The notes below the pieces were generated by a model. That model did not search any database. It was not told the DNA's origin and was given only the letters and a program-made list of their open reading frames with translations. A DNA stretch of 64,000 bases from Anagrus nilaparvatae (Eukaryota; Arthropoda; Insecta; Hymenoptera; Mymaridae): positions 2,321,501 to 2,385,500 of the forward strand of contig JAKSXM010000288.1 in assembly GCA_022575985.1 (NCBI GenBank), written 5' to 3'. The position numbers and the translations under genes were made by a program. Positions 1 to 12,125 of the stretch are shown here, piece by piece (positions within the stretch are counted from its first letter, which is position 1; every line of letters starts with the position of its first letter).

Positions 1-268
1 TCTCAAAATTTTTTTTACCAAAAAATACAAAAAATACCAATTTTTTTTCTTTTTGGACCTAGTACTTAATTTTTTTCTATGAAAGTACTAGTTTTAGAAA
101 TATCGTTTATAGTTAAATTTCGGATCTGAGATACGTAATTTTTTGAAAATTTTTATCTCAACATTTTTGCCGCTAAAAAATATCAAAAATTCCAATTTTT
201 ATTTTTTTTAGGACGTAGTACTTAATTTTTTTCTATGAAAGTACGAATATCTAGAATTATCGTTTTTG
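1..268. repeat. Tandem repeat fragment, about 157-bp unit
   Basis: Two diverged units are visible, each with a GGAC-TAGTACTTAA block, a CTATGAAAGTAC block and an AAATACCAAAAATTCC-like block. The GGAC blocks start near 55 and 212, giving a period of about 157 bp. Related units recur at 38400-38760 and, on the other strand, near 11300-11460. No coding content is seen. Confidence 0.6.
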
Positions 269-3200
269 TTAAGGGTCCTTTGTGCTAAATATGACGATTT
301 TTTATGTAAGGATTGCGAAGAGACGGTTACAGATTTTTGAGTAAATTTTTGTTTATTCTTTTATTTAAGTATTATATTTTACAAAAAAAATTTTTATTTT
401 TATTTTCATGACGTCACTTCCGCGTTACACGTGCGTAAATCAGGCACTATGTCAAAACTGTGTACGGGATATCTCCAGTTAGGCTTATCTAAAACAAAAA
501 AAAAAAAAATTAGTAAGAGTTTAAGGGTCGTTATACCTAAACTTTTTTTTGATAATCAAATTTTTTTTTTTTCTATTAATTACTTTGTATATGTCTCAAG
601 AGTATGTAAAAAAAATTTATTTTTAAATCCTCCCCCCTAAGTATATTTTTTGGCCTGTTTTGCGCGCACCGTCAAACGTACTTTTGATAAAATTTAACGG
701 TATGGCTCTATTATTATCTTACATATCTTCTAACTATTGTTAAATAGTTAGAAATTATGTCGGAACCGGTCACTGATAGAAATTATGAGCAAATTTAGCT
801 AGTATTCGCGATTGTTTATGACGCCAAATTTAGCCGTGCCAAAATGGTAAAAAATAGCAAATCGGCCCAGCAGTAGGGGTAAAATCAGCTACAGGTTCAG
901 TATGAAAACCGGAAGGATAACTTTATGGCTCCAAAATCACGAATAACTTATAAGTATACTTAAATATACAAAAAAAAAATGTTTTGTTAAATTTCTACGA
1001 AAAAAAAATTTTTATTCTTATTTTGAAAACTATGTTTTTACACCTTCTAATTAAGATTTCTCTAAAACTACTCAACAGATTTTAATTTTTTTGGTCTAAT
1101 ATATTTTTTGTAAGTTCCTTTACGTAATAAAAAAAAAAAAATTAATAATTTAATAACTAAAAGTACCGAAAAAATTATTCCAAAACTTCAAAGTCGTTTT
1201 ACTCGAAACAACGTCTTTGAAAACCATGTACACGATTACGCGATAACTTCTGCACCGATTTACTTTAAATTTACTAAGCAACTTAATAAATGCACTAATT
1301 TCGGGGTGACGTCGAGTTTTTTTTTTTTATGTTCTCAAAAAATTTTTACAGCTGCTTTTGCCCAAAAATTATAGGCTTTTTTTTTCATTTTAACTTTGTG
1401 TAGCCACCATTTTGTTCCAAATTAATTTTTTTGAAAAAACTCGACGTCATCCCGAAATTACGGGTTTTAAGTCTTACCAATTTTTTTTTTGTATGTTTTA
1501 GATTATCCTAAGTCAAGATATCCTGTACATAACTTTGGATTATTTTTTTTCAGAGACGCAAATACACCCCTCTTACGCAAAAATGACGTCACAAAAAACA
1601 AAAAAAAATTTTTTTTTTTAATTATTAATATGGGTCAATATTTGTGAACTGTATATGACTTTGCATGGGTGGGTCTCGAAATGTACTCCAAAGTATGTTT
1701 GGTCGAAAGTATATATAAAAAAAATAATTTTCCCCAATTTTTAGCTTTTTAGATCCAATCCTCTATTTTTTACAGCGATTTTTGTTTTTTTCAATTTTTT
1801 AAAATTTTTAATTTTTGAGAAATTTATGTTCATTAATTTTTCTCGCAAACGCGCACTTTACAATAAAATTTTTTTTCCTTATAGTACCCAATAGGAAATT
1901 TCCCGTAGAATTCGATTCTGGGGTCCAAATTTTTTGTTGAACTGCGCATGCGCGAGAAAATCAACTTTCTTGCTTTGCCTTTTCTAGCTTATATGCCTCA
2001 GCTGCAGACAGCTCAATTTTCATCCTGTTGGTCACAAATTGTAGGTTTTTTCATATACTTTCAGCATATGAAATCATTTTTTTGGGTAAATTTATTTTAA
2101 AAGCACTAAAATTGAAAAATAGCGATTTTAAAAAAATCATTTTTCACAAATTTTGAATTTTACGCCAAGTCACGTGACCAAATAAAAATCTGACTAAAAA
2201 TTCGGATTCAGCGGAAAATTTTACATAAGGAGACCAATTTTCGTCTTATTTCATTAAATAGTTTCTAAGATATCCCATTTTAAAGATAAAGATTAAAATT
2301 GACTTTTTTTAAAATACCCTAAAAATGGGACTCTGACTTTAATTATCATATCTGTTAAACAAATAATTATAAAAAGACGAGTAAAAATTTTTTGGAAACT
2401 AAGGGCTTGTAGAAAATTTTTGAGGCCTATAGAACTCGTTTCTTTTAAAAATTAGAATTTTGGCAGTAATTTCAATATTGATCATTTTTGGGTAAGAATA
2501 GGGATTTGGTTTATTGACTATCACCATGAGAGAATTAACAACAAATAAATAAGGTGTACGGTAAATAAACGTTGATACGTATACCAAAAAAATGAGACCA
2601 ATTGGAAGTATTCTGGTTAGCTGGCGAGGTTGCAGCTTTGTATTAAAGATTATGAAAAAAATCCTATTTTTAAACATTGTTGTATTTTGTAGTTATTTAG
2701 TATTTTGCTATTTCTTTTATTTCTATGGCGTTACGGAAACATCCGAAACTTTTCCAAAAAGGGGGTCTTTTGTAAAATTTCTCGAGGAATCCGAAAATTT
2801 TGTCAAAATTTTCATTAGGTAACTAGAAAATTCGGAAAATTGAAAATAAGATAGAATAGCTACAAAATACAACAATGTTATAAAATAGGATTTTTTTCAT
2901 AATCTTTAATAGAAAGCTGCAACCTCGCCAGCTAACCAGAATACTTCCAATTGGTCTCATTTTTTTGGTATAAGTGTCACTATTCAGTTGCCGTACACTG
3001 TAATTATTTGTCGCTAAATCTCTCATGCCGATAGTCAATAAACCAAATGCCTATTCTTACCCAAAAATGATCAATATTGAAATTGCTGCCAAAATTCTAA
3101 TTTTTAAAAGAAACGAGTTCTATAGGCCTCAAAAATTTTCTACAAGCCCTTAGTTTCCAAAAAATTTTTACTCGTCTTTTTATAATTATTTGTTTAACAG

Positions 3201-4980
3201 ATATGATAATTAAAGTCAGAGTCCCATTTTTAGGGTTTTTTAAAAAAAGTCAATTTTAATCTTTATCTTTAAAATGGGACATCTTAGAAACTATTTAATG
3301 AAATAAGACGAAAATTGGTATCCTTATGTAAAATTTTCCGCTGAATCCGAATTTTTAGTCAGATTTTCATTTGGTCACGTGACTTGGCGTAAAATTCAAA
3401 ATTTGTGAAAAATGATTTTTTTAAAATCGCTATTTTTCAATTTTAGTGCTTTTAAAATAAATTTACCCAAAAAAATGATTTCACAAGCTGAAAGTATATG
3501 AAAAAACATACAATTTGAGACCAACAGGATGAAAATTGAGCTGTCTGCAGCTGAGGCATATAAGCTAGAAAAGGCAAAGCAAGAAAGTTGATTTTCTCGC
3601 GCATGCGCAGTTCAACAAAAAATTTGGACCCCAGAATCGAATTCTACGGGAAATTTCCTATTGGGTAGTATAAGGAAAAAAAATTTTATTGTAAAGTACG
3701 CGTTTGCGAGAAAAATTAATGAACATAAATTTCTCAAAAATTAAAAATTTCAAAAAATTGAAAAAAACAAAAATCGCTGTAAAAAATAGAGGATTAGATC
3801 TAAAAAGCTAAAAATTGGGAAAAATTATTTTTTTTATATATGCTTTCGACCAAACATACTTTGGAGTACATTCTGAGACTCGAAAATCCAAACTGTATAC
3901 ACTTCACAAATATTGACCCTAATATATTTCTAAACAATAAAAAAAATTTGATTCAAATATCTCTATCCGTTATTTCACAATCCTACCTTGAAAATCAGCT
4001 AAAATATCGACATATTTAGGTAAAACGACCCTTAAAGCAAATGTCAGGGGCTGATTTCGAGTTTTTTCAAAAAAATTAATTACAAACAAAATGGCGGCTG
4101 TTTAAAGTTAAAATGCAAAAGAAGGCCTAAATTTTTAGGACTACAGTAGCTGTAAAAACTTTTTGAGAACTTTTTTTAAAAAAAACTAGAAGTCAGCCCC
4201 TGAAAAATATATTTTTTTAACTACTCAGCAAATATGAAGTAAATTGCTATAATAGTTTTTGCTTAATCGTGTACACAGCTAGCAAGAAACGTGTTTCGAG
4301 ATAAACGCGTTTGAAGTTTCAAAACAAGTTTTTCGATACTTTCAATTAAATAATTTTATTTTTTTTTTGTTTTTCTTTTAGAGCAACTCAAAACAAAAAC
4401 TCTAGACCATAAACATTACAATCGATTAATAATTTTTGCAGAAATGTTAAGTAGAAAGAGTAAATACGTAGTTTAAAAAAAAAACAAATTTTTTTTTTTT
4501 TTGAAAAAATTAAAAATTATTATTTTTTTTTCAAGTTACCAGTCGTCTGCGATCCCGGGTCCATACAATAACCCTTTTGGCTTGCTCATATTCTACTACT
4601 ACTTGACTTTTTTCGTTTTGTTGGTCAGAGTTTTGTTTTTTGGCCAACTCTGCTTATATAGTGAATTAAAACTTGTTACTGATGGAAAAATCCGTAAATA
4701 TACACATTCTATGAGTATCCAATAATACAATACATATTAATTAATATAATATAAATAATTTGAAAGACCTAGGAAGGGTTGCGAGGATAATATGGATATC
4801 TATTCAATTTTAGAAAAAAAAACGCGTTTGATGGCGCGCGCAAAACAGGCCAAAAAATAAACTTAGAGAGGGAATTTTAAATAAAAAATTTTTTTACATG
4901 TTCTTGAGACATATATGAGGTTATTTATGCAAAAAAAAAAAGTAATTTTCAAAAACACATTTAGCACAAAGGACCCTTAA
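269..4980. mobile_element. Giant non-coding foldback element with TTAA at both ends
   Basis: The two halves are inverted copies of each other. The outer ends read TTAAGGGTCCTTTGTGCTAA (269-288) and its complement ending at 4980. Inward, matching blocks pair across the centre: 590-690 with 4815-4920, 1130-1240 with 4255-4360, 1300-1450 with 4045-4200, 1860-2240 with 3340-3720, and 2580-2715 with 2840-2975. The loop is only about 120 bp. The arms are recognisably but not perfectly matched, and indels make the left arm longer. TTAA is itself palindromic, so it could be a piggyBac-style target duplication or part of the arm. There is no transposase reading frame; open frames inside (2592-2822, 2823-3038, 4501-4725) are mirror-image noise. 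Arms of this family recur in diverged form at 14870-15450 and 32930-33250. Confidence 0.85.
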
Positions 4981-6239
4981 GATGTTTGAATAGAACTACT
5001 TTGAAACGGTTAAGGGATGGTAAAAATCGAATATAAGATGGTAAGGAGTTCCAATTTTTAGCACCTAGTACTTGAAAACTTTTGGTACCACGATTGTTAG
5101 GTATCTTAAGTTCCTGGGTAATGTGTCTTCCTCTGGCTGTATTCTTGTGTTTGTGTCAGATAGTTTGGTTGATTCAAACGTATAATTTTGTATATGGCTC
5201 GTTTTCATTTTTTTTGAAAAAATAGCTTTCAAAAAATAAAAATAAAAAATTCCTTTTTTAAAGTCCGAACAAGGCTTTTTAGACTTTTTTCACCAATATT
5301 TATTCAGTGTTGCATAAAAATCATCATAACGAACCTTTTACATCAATTTATTACGTTTTTTCATATAATTATAAGGTAAAAACAGGTTAAAACCATTAAA
5401 AACCAAAATCGTTACATACGGCCTTAATATATGAATTTTTCTAGGCTTTATGTGTTTTAGAGAACAATAACATATATTTTTAAATAATTCTTACTAAAAA
5501 AACGAGTTTTGGAGGTAAATTTTAAAAATATTTAATAATTTTAAAAAAAATGAGGAACGGTAAAGGCAGGAACGGTAAAGGCTTTTTTATAGAAAAATCA
5601 AAATAATTCGTAGACAAATGAACAAAAAAACTTTTCCGTTTGGAAAGTAAAGTATTTTTATGATTGAAACTTGTTAAGTTTTTTATATTTTAATTACAAC
5701 GCTTCTTAATTGGAGATCCATGGGGGTACGGTAAAGGCTTTTGTTTTTGTCCCTTCGTGATTTCTGAACTTAAACTGATTTTGTTTTCCTATTTAACGAC
5801 CTCTTAAAGTGCTCTTGGTGTGAGAATTTATTTTTTATGTATTTAAGTTGTCATTTATGCGATTTAGAGGTTTTAAAAATGTTTTTATGAAGAGAAATCA
5901 AATTTAATATAAATAAAATACGTTTTACGTACACATTTTGTAAAATCGTGTGACACACCTTCTCACCCTTGTAATAATTAGGAAAAGTAAGTTTAAATTT
6001 TTTCTGTATGGAAAAAGTTTAACCTTATGATGTAGCAAGTAATCCCCAAACAAAAATTTTTGAAAATTAATTGATAGGTGTGAGTGACAGACACTCAAAG
6101 TATAGGAATCTCCTTTGTGACAGGGAACGGTAAAGGCTTTTTTGCTATATTTTTATGTTTTATAGTAGTTAAAACATTAAATTATGTTGATTTTTATGGT
6201 GTACCATCAAAAACTTATTGAAATTAAAAATTAAAAAAA
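4981..6239. other. Non-coding stretch with dispersed ACGGTAAAGGC motif
   Basis: No gene is visible. The one distinctive feature is the 11-mer ACGGTAAAGGC, which appears four times (near 5556, 5572, 5728 and 6126), usually followed by a T-run. The rest is A+T-rich sequence without long open frames. Confidence 0.5.
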
Positions 6240-7000
6240 AAAAATTTTTTTAATTAATGCATCTGGTAGTTGGAAATGTGCTGTACGTCACTTTTGCAAA
6301 AAAAACGATAATGAGCCATATAATAATATTGCATAAGTAGAATCTTCGTGAATCAGTTGTTAGCCAATTGAGCTTTTTCCTGTACGGGGTTACACGGGCG
6401 TTCCTTTTAATACCAAAGATATACCTGATGCCAATATTACTTAGTCTATGAATTCTTTCTTTTAATACATTATTAATGTCTAGTAAAACAGTACTACAGT
6501 TAATCTAAGTGCGGTGTGACTAGAACTTGTATAAGACGTATTCGAAGATTTTCTGACGTGCATTGCCTGGTGATTATTAAGGTATAAAGCATTTTATTAA
6601 CTTTTTTCTGCACAGATGTTACATGGGGTTCCCAAGAAAGTTTATTGTCTAGTATAACTCCAAGACTCTTAACCTAATGTACAAAGGGAACGATAACGTT
6701 ATCACCCATATCAATACCAGGGAGATTTTTTTTATCAAGTTGATCAACAAAAAACCATGAACCAAAATAAATTGCTTTCGTCTTGTCAGGATTGAGATGA
6801 AGCGAACCTTTTTTATTCCAATGTGGAACATTTCTAGCCACTGTATTTATTGTATTGATTTCTTCAAGTATATATCTTCAGCCTTACCTGAATATACACT
6901 TGCAGATTATCAGCATACAATAGATGAAATATATTAGGATCTAGAAACTTTCAAATCATTCATATAGAAGAGGAGGGGGCCTAAAACCAAACCTTGAAAA
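6240..7000 (-). pseudogene. Jockey-like LINE reverse transcriptase remnant
   Basis: The complementary strand encodes the end of the RT palm and the thumb of a non-LTR retrotransposon, with stops and frame changes. In order from about 7000 down I read QGLVLGPLLFYMNDL (RT block 4), a LLYADN block where the catalytic YADD has become YADN, then NPDKTKAIYFG, SLGVILDNKLSWEPHV, TPHLDYCSTVL and a VTPYRKKLNWL-like block. This order is that of the RT C-terminal half in jockey-clade LINEs. The N-terminal endonuclease and first RT blocks are absent, as usual for 5'-truncated insertions. In-frame stops (for example between the VPFVH and VKSLGV blocks) make it dead. The exact 3' end is unclear; an A/T run near 6230-6250 may mark it. 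Confidence 0.8.
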
Positions 7001-7004
7001 TTTC

Positions 7005-7310
7005 TCAGCCACATCATCACCAAATCGTTCGCCGTTTTATGGAGAGCGTTGTATTATACTTACTTATTTTTCAGGAGAAAAATATTTTTGAGTTATTTAA
7101 GGCCTATAATCCGCTTTTACATCGAATCTAATAAAGACCATATATTGAAAATCACAGATTTTTTTTAAAGGAATGAATGAACAAAATTTTATTTTTTTAG
7201 TTAATGCAGGTTAATAATAGAAAATTTTCCAGAAAAAAAATTTTTATGTTTGGCGGTACATGATAAAAATTAATTTTTTCGATTTTTTTTACCTTTTTTT
7301 ATTTAATAAA
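7005..7310. repeat. Dispersed non-coding repeat, relative at 33310-33560
   Basis: The block runs from CTCAGCCACATCATCACC through GGCCTATAATCCGCTTTTA and a GGCGGTACATGATAAAAATT block. It matches, in the same order and strand, the stretch beginning CTCGGCCGCATCACCACC at 33311 and ending with GGTGCTACATGGTGAAAAATT near 33550. No coding capacity is seen. Confidence 0.6.
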
Positions 7311-7711
7311 AGGACACACCTAGCTTGAACGAGCGAAAAGTCGAAAAAAAATGACGACAAAATCTGATACTACAAAGTTTTCAGGAATAGTTTGTTATTT
7401 TCATATTTCCATAGCAGTAAGTTGGAGCTGCTCGTCTAAAAAATTTTTAGTCAATTTTGTGGGTGACTGAGAGATCAAAATCCGAAAATTTGATTTTTAA
7501 CAATAAATCTTTATTAAATTTAAAGAAATAGATGAAAAATTTGGATTGCCAGGGAAAAACCACTCTAGAAGAAAAAAAAACTTATCTTTTTACGATGAAA
7601 TTTAGCCAAGTTATCGTCAATTTAAGATTTTGCCCAAATTCGTCTTAAAAAAGATTGAAATTTTATTGAAAAAAGTCTGTTTCTGAACTTTAAACATGCA
7701 TCACTCGCTTG

Positions 7712-7990
7712 ATTTTCATCGTAAAATAATAACTTTTTTTTTTAAATCGATTAATTATTCCCTGGCAATTTCTTTCTTTAAGAAAAAAAATAATTTTTAT
7801 TGACCAAATTTCAATTTTTAGGTCAAAAACTTTGTTAAGTAAATCTTGCTACTTACAGTTTTCAAAGGCTTTTGACCTAAAAATTTAAATTTGGTCAATA
7901 AAAATGATTTTTTTATTAAAGAAATGAATTGCCAGGGAAAAATTAATCGATTTAAAAAAAAAATTATTATTTTACTATGAAAATCAAGTA
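7712..7990. repeat. Hairpin module shared by three foldbacks
   Basis: This is a palindrome with arms starting GATTTTCATCGTAAAATAAT and a short loop containing AAGTAAATCTTGCTACTTAC. The same module forms the exact centre of the palindromes at 39366-40515 and 42299-43187. Here it lies off-centre inside one arm of a larger foldback. Confidence 0.75.
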
Positions 7991-8039
7991 GACCTGACGT
8001 GGAGCCCCGTTTCGTAGACAATTTTTATCCTTGATAAGT

Positions 8040-8640
8040 CGATGGAATTTTCCAACGGGTATTTATGTTTTTTGGGTCGCTGAACCCGAATATGGTATCA
8101 GTTTTTACCGAAAATGGTCCAGTTGCCCGCAATAGGCAACTTTCGGTTAAATTTCGGAGATTTTCTTATTTTCGCAAGGGTTACTTATGTTTTTCGGGTC
8201 GGTGAACACGAATATGATATCAGTTTTTACCGAAAATGGTCCAGTTGCCCGCAATAGGCAACTTTTGGTTAATTTTTGGAGATTTTTTTATTTTCGCAAG
8301 GGTTACTTATGTTTTTCGGGTTGCTGAACATGAATATTATATCGGTTTTCACAGAATATGGTTCAGTTGCCCACAATAGGAATTTTGAGGTTTTTTTTGC
8401 GGGTTGTTTAATATTTTCATCCATTACTTATGTTTTTCGGGTTGCTGAACACGAATATTATATCGGTTTTTATCGAAAATGGTTCAGTTGCTCGCAATAG
8501 GAATTTTGAGGTTATACTTTGCGGGGTTTTTAACATTTTCATCAACTGCTTATGTTTTTCGGGTCGCTGAACACGAATATAATATCAGTTTTTATTAAAA
8601 ATGATTCATGTACCCACAATAGGTAATTTTAGGCTATTTT
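8040..8640. repeat. Tandem array, about 121-bp unit
   Basis: About five units each carry CTTATGTTTTTCGGGTCGCT followed by GAACACGAATAT and GGTCCAGTTGCCCGCAATAG. Anchors near 8066, 8186, 8307, 8428 and 8550 give the period. Two to three inverted units lie at 8950-9260, and two diverged units occur on the same strand at 14375-14585. The first two units match the inverted copies best, so the array probably grew after the foldback formed. Confidence 0.8.
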
Positions 8641-8949
8641 TTTAGATTTTCTAAACATTTTTTAGTATTATTTATGTTTTTTATCTAATATGAGCATGAA
8701 AAAGATATTTGTTTTTACCAAATTTGGTCGAATGTCCAGGAAAAAAGCAACTTTAGATTAATTTTTATGAGTGTCTGTAATTAACAAAATTAAAATAATT
8801 AAAACTTTTTTATTTGATACTAAAATGTTTTATTTTTTTTTTAACATTATTATTTTATGAACCAAACAGCAAGTACCAAAAAAATATATTTTTTAAATAC
8901 AAATAATTAATAAAAAATATTAATATATATAAATATTAATATATAATAA

Positions 8950-9260
8950 ATTTTCGGTAAAAACCGATATCATATTCGTATTCAGCGACCCGAAAAACAT
9001 AAGCAACCCTTGCGAAAATAAAAAAATCTCCGAAAATTAACCAGAAGTTGCCTATTGCGGGCAACTGGACCATTTTCGGTAAAAACTGATATCATATTCG
9101 TGTTCAGCGACCCGAAATACATAAGTAACCCTTGCGAAAATAAAAAAATCTCCGAAAATTAACCAAAAGTTGCCTATTGCGGGCAACTGGACCATTTTCG
9201 GTAAAAACTGATATCATATTCGGGTTCAGCGACCCAAAAAATATAAATACCCGTTGGAAA
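8950..9260. repeat. Inverted partner of the 121-bp array
   Basis: This contains complementary units of the array at 8040-8640 (for example TTCAGCGACCCGAAAAACAT and CTATTGCGGGCAACTGGACC). It forms the right inner arm of the 7311-9720 foldback. Confidence 0.8.
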
Positions 9261-9720
9261 ATTCCATCGACCTATCAAGGATAAAATTTGTCTACGAAAC
9301 GGGGCTCCACGTCAGGTCTAAAGCGAGTAATGCATGTTCAAAGTTCAGAAACAGGCTTTTTTCAATAAAATTTCAATCTTTTTTAAGACAAATTTGGGCA
9401 AAATCTTAAATTGACGATAACTGGGCTAAATTTCATCGTAAAAAGATAAGTTTTTTTTTCTTCTGGAGTGGTTTTTCCCTGGCAATCCAAATTTTTCATC
9501 TATTTCTTTAAATTTAATAAAGATTTATTGTTAAAAATCAAATTTTCGGATTTTGATCTCTCAGTCACCCACAAAATTGACTAATAATTTCTTAGACGAG
9601 CAGCTCCAACTTACTGCTATGGAAATATGAAAATAACAAACTATTCCCGAAAACTTTGTAGTATCAGATTTTGTCGTCATTTTTTTTCGACTTTTCGCTC
9701 GTTCAAGCTAGGTGTGAGGA

Positions 9721-10347
9721 CTTATATAATTTTTATTGCACTTTTTATTGAGAAATATTGAATTTCTTAAAATAGTACTTCTATATAAAAAAAATGAGGT
9801 ACTGCGTCCAAAAAGAAAAAAAATTACTTATTCTTTGTAAAATTTTAAAAATTTTAAAAGAAAAATTGTTAAAAAATTAAGCATTGACTCCCAAAAATTA
9901 AGTAAAGACAATGTTTCCAAAATTAATTATTGTGGAACTGCCATTAAAAACTAACTAGTGGAGTGGTGGATGAGGATGAGATGGATTACTATTAAATAAA
10001 TTGATAATAACTATTATTTTGTGCTTATGGTTTGCCTTTATTATAAAAGTATGTGTTGCTTAGAACACGGCAAGGCGCACACTACCGGTCGGGCCTGTGG
10101 TCGTGTGTTTTATGAAAAATTATATATAATAATTATTAGGAAATACATTTATGAAAATTGAAATTAATAAAATTAAATCCTGTAAAAAATCAAAATTTTT
10201 AAAATTAATGTACATGCTCTTTTTTAATAAATAAATAAACTATACAATAACACAGAAAAATTTATAAGTTATATTATATACAAATATGAGAGAGTCATTT
10301 AATAATTTTTTTTTTTAAATATATATTTTTAATTTGATTCTTTGATA
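9721..10347 (-). other. Non-coding; possible 3' flank or LTR of the BEL/Pao remnant
   Basis: No gene is seen. On the complementary strand this lies just 3' of the integrase frame. It includes a G+C-richer patch (10067-10110) and an AATAAA-containing stretch, as a retroelement 3' end would. No matching 5' LTR was found, so the LTR reading is a guess. A short relative of the 157-bp repeat lies near 9795-9835. Confidence 0.3.
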
Positions 10348-11294
10348 TTAATCTGACTCATTATTTAAACTGTTAATTAAAATTAATTTATGAATTGGTT
10401 TTATTAATGTTGAAGTACAAGTTTTTACTTCTACCACCCTCGTAAGGTCGTCAGGACCAAGGTCAGGACCTGGAAAAGTTTGTAAAATACGGCCAATTGG
10501 CCATTTTGAAGGAGGCAAAGTCTCATCATTAATTAGAACTATGTCAACGACATTGATATTTTTTGACTTTTCTGACCATTTTGACCGTTCTTGTAGGGTT
10601 TGGAGATACTCACAAGACCAAACCTTCCACCAATTTTGCAAAAGTAATTGGATCATTTTATATCGTTGATTGGGTGGAATTTTTGCAGTCAAATAATTAG
10701 GCTCAGGTACTATATATGAGTTAGATTGCGTTAGTAAGAATGACGGGCATAAGAAGCTTTGACCTGACAGATCGTCAGATAAAGGGACCAAAGGGCGAGA
10801 ATTCAAACAAGCTTCTACCTGCTTAAGGAGTGTGTAAAATTCTTCAAATGTTAGAGTAATATTACCAATTACTCTGCGTAAATGATGTTTTATTGATTTC
10901 ACGGCCGATTCACACAATCTTCCAAAATGCGGTGAGCCTGGAGAATTAAATGACCATTTAGTACCCTCTTCGGCTAGTTTACCGAAAAGTCCTTGCATAT
11001 AGTCTGATGAAGCCATATACAAATTTTTAAGGGCTTTATCTGCGCCGACGAAGGTAGTACCTTGGTCACTATATAATTCAGAGCATGGACCGCGAGTTGA
11101 AGTGAATAGACGAAACGCAGCTAAAAAATCATCGCTGGAGTAACCCGTTACTAACCCTAAATGTACGGCTTTTGTGCTCATACATATAAATACACAAAGA
11201 TAAGCCTTGTAGGTTTTTGCCCCACGACCTCTATATTTAAGAATCTTATAGGGACCTGCATAAACTACCCCAGTAGCACGAAAAGATTTATTTT
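10348..11294 (-). pseudogene. BEL/Pao retrotransposon integrase, truncated
   Basis: The frame is open from about 11294 to the stop at 10348 and encodes the integrase core and C-terminal region of a BEL/Pao LTR retrotransposon. Its role would be to insert the element's cDNA. Visible blocks in order are RATGVVYAGPYKILKYRG, STKAVHLGLV, YSDQGTTFVGA (second catalytic Asp), SPHFGRLCESAVKSIKHH (catalytic Glu) and the tail block WPIGRILQTFPGPD. Family members normally read GVDYAGP at the first catalytic position; here the Asp is Val, so the DDE triad is broken. Everything upstream (gag, protease, RT, RNase H) is missing. A stop lies just upstream of residue block ENKSFRATG, and sequence of the 157-bp repeat family begins there. 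The methionine at 11181 is internal, not a true start. Confidence 0.9.
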
Positions 11295-12125
11295 CTTAAC
11301 ATTAATACTTTCGGAGAAAAAAATTAGGTACTACGTCTGAAAATAAAAAATTTGGTGTTTTTTGTATTTTTTGGTAGCAATAATTTTGACACAAAAGTTT
11401 TCAAAAAATTAATTATAAGATTGAAGATATCGAGTAAACACGATATTTCTAAGGTTTTTCCTGAGGTCTCAAACCAAGATTATATGCCAAAAAAAACAAA
11501 ATCAAAATTTCAACTATCACAATGATTCCTCTATCAGAAACCAAAAATAGTTTTTTTAATTTTTGCAACAAAAAATCCGTACTAAGCCTAGTCAAATAAC
11601 ATTGAGCTTTGTTGCTCAACGCTCGTTGAAATAAAGACAGATTATCTGTGATTCTTTTGACATGATAGTTTTTTTCATATTATATTATAGATTAGAAATT
11701 GTAAAGGTTTTCCCTTGAAAACATTTAAATTCATGGCGAAACAATGAAGGGTCGTTAAAAGAAATTCTCGGATTTCAATTAATACAATGCAATTTTGCAA
11801 ATTAATTTATAATATTAAATACATATAATACAAACGATGATTTTAAGAATTATAATATCATTATTAACGCAATTTTCTTGTCAATCTAAAAAATTTCATA
11901 TTTTATTCATAAAATGAAGGAAATAAAATAAGTATTGCAAATTCTGTTAAACAATTATAATAGGTATACTCTACATAAAAAACGATTGCAGTTCTAATTT
12001 TTTCCAAGTATTAATTATTAATTTTATTATAATGAAAGTTATAATAATGAAATTTAATATTTCATAAAATCCAGTATTTTCTTTTCTTTTGAAGTGTAAT
12101 AATTCATTTAAAAAAAATAAAAAAA
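11295..12125. other. Repeat fragment, then upstream region of the odorant receptor
   Basis: Positions 11300-11460 carry an inverted relative of the 157-bp repeat (ATTAGGTACTACGTCTGAAA). The rest, to 12125, is A+T-rich with no gene or clear promoter motif. Confidence 0.45.

Larger units (their letters stand above)
7311..9720. mobile_element. Composite foldback element with AGGA target duplication
   Basis: The ends are inverted: CACACCTAGCTTGAACGAGC starts at 7315 and its complement ends at 9716. Each end is bordered by the direct repeat AGGA (7311-7314 and 9717-9720), which fits a 4-bp target duplication. From outside in, the arms hold a stretch matching 39640-40210, then a tandem array of about 121-bp units (8040-8640) whose inverted partners sit at 8950-9260. 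The left arm also carries a complete hairpin module (7712-7990) that the right arm lacks. There is no transposase; the open frames 7818-8021 and 8276-8500 come from repeats. Confidence 0.85.

Noticed and set aside
2592..3038. Two similar frames, MRPIGSILVSWRGCSF, on opposite strands
   Set aside because: They are the two inner arms of the giant foldback; mirror copies, not a gene family.
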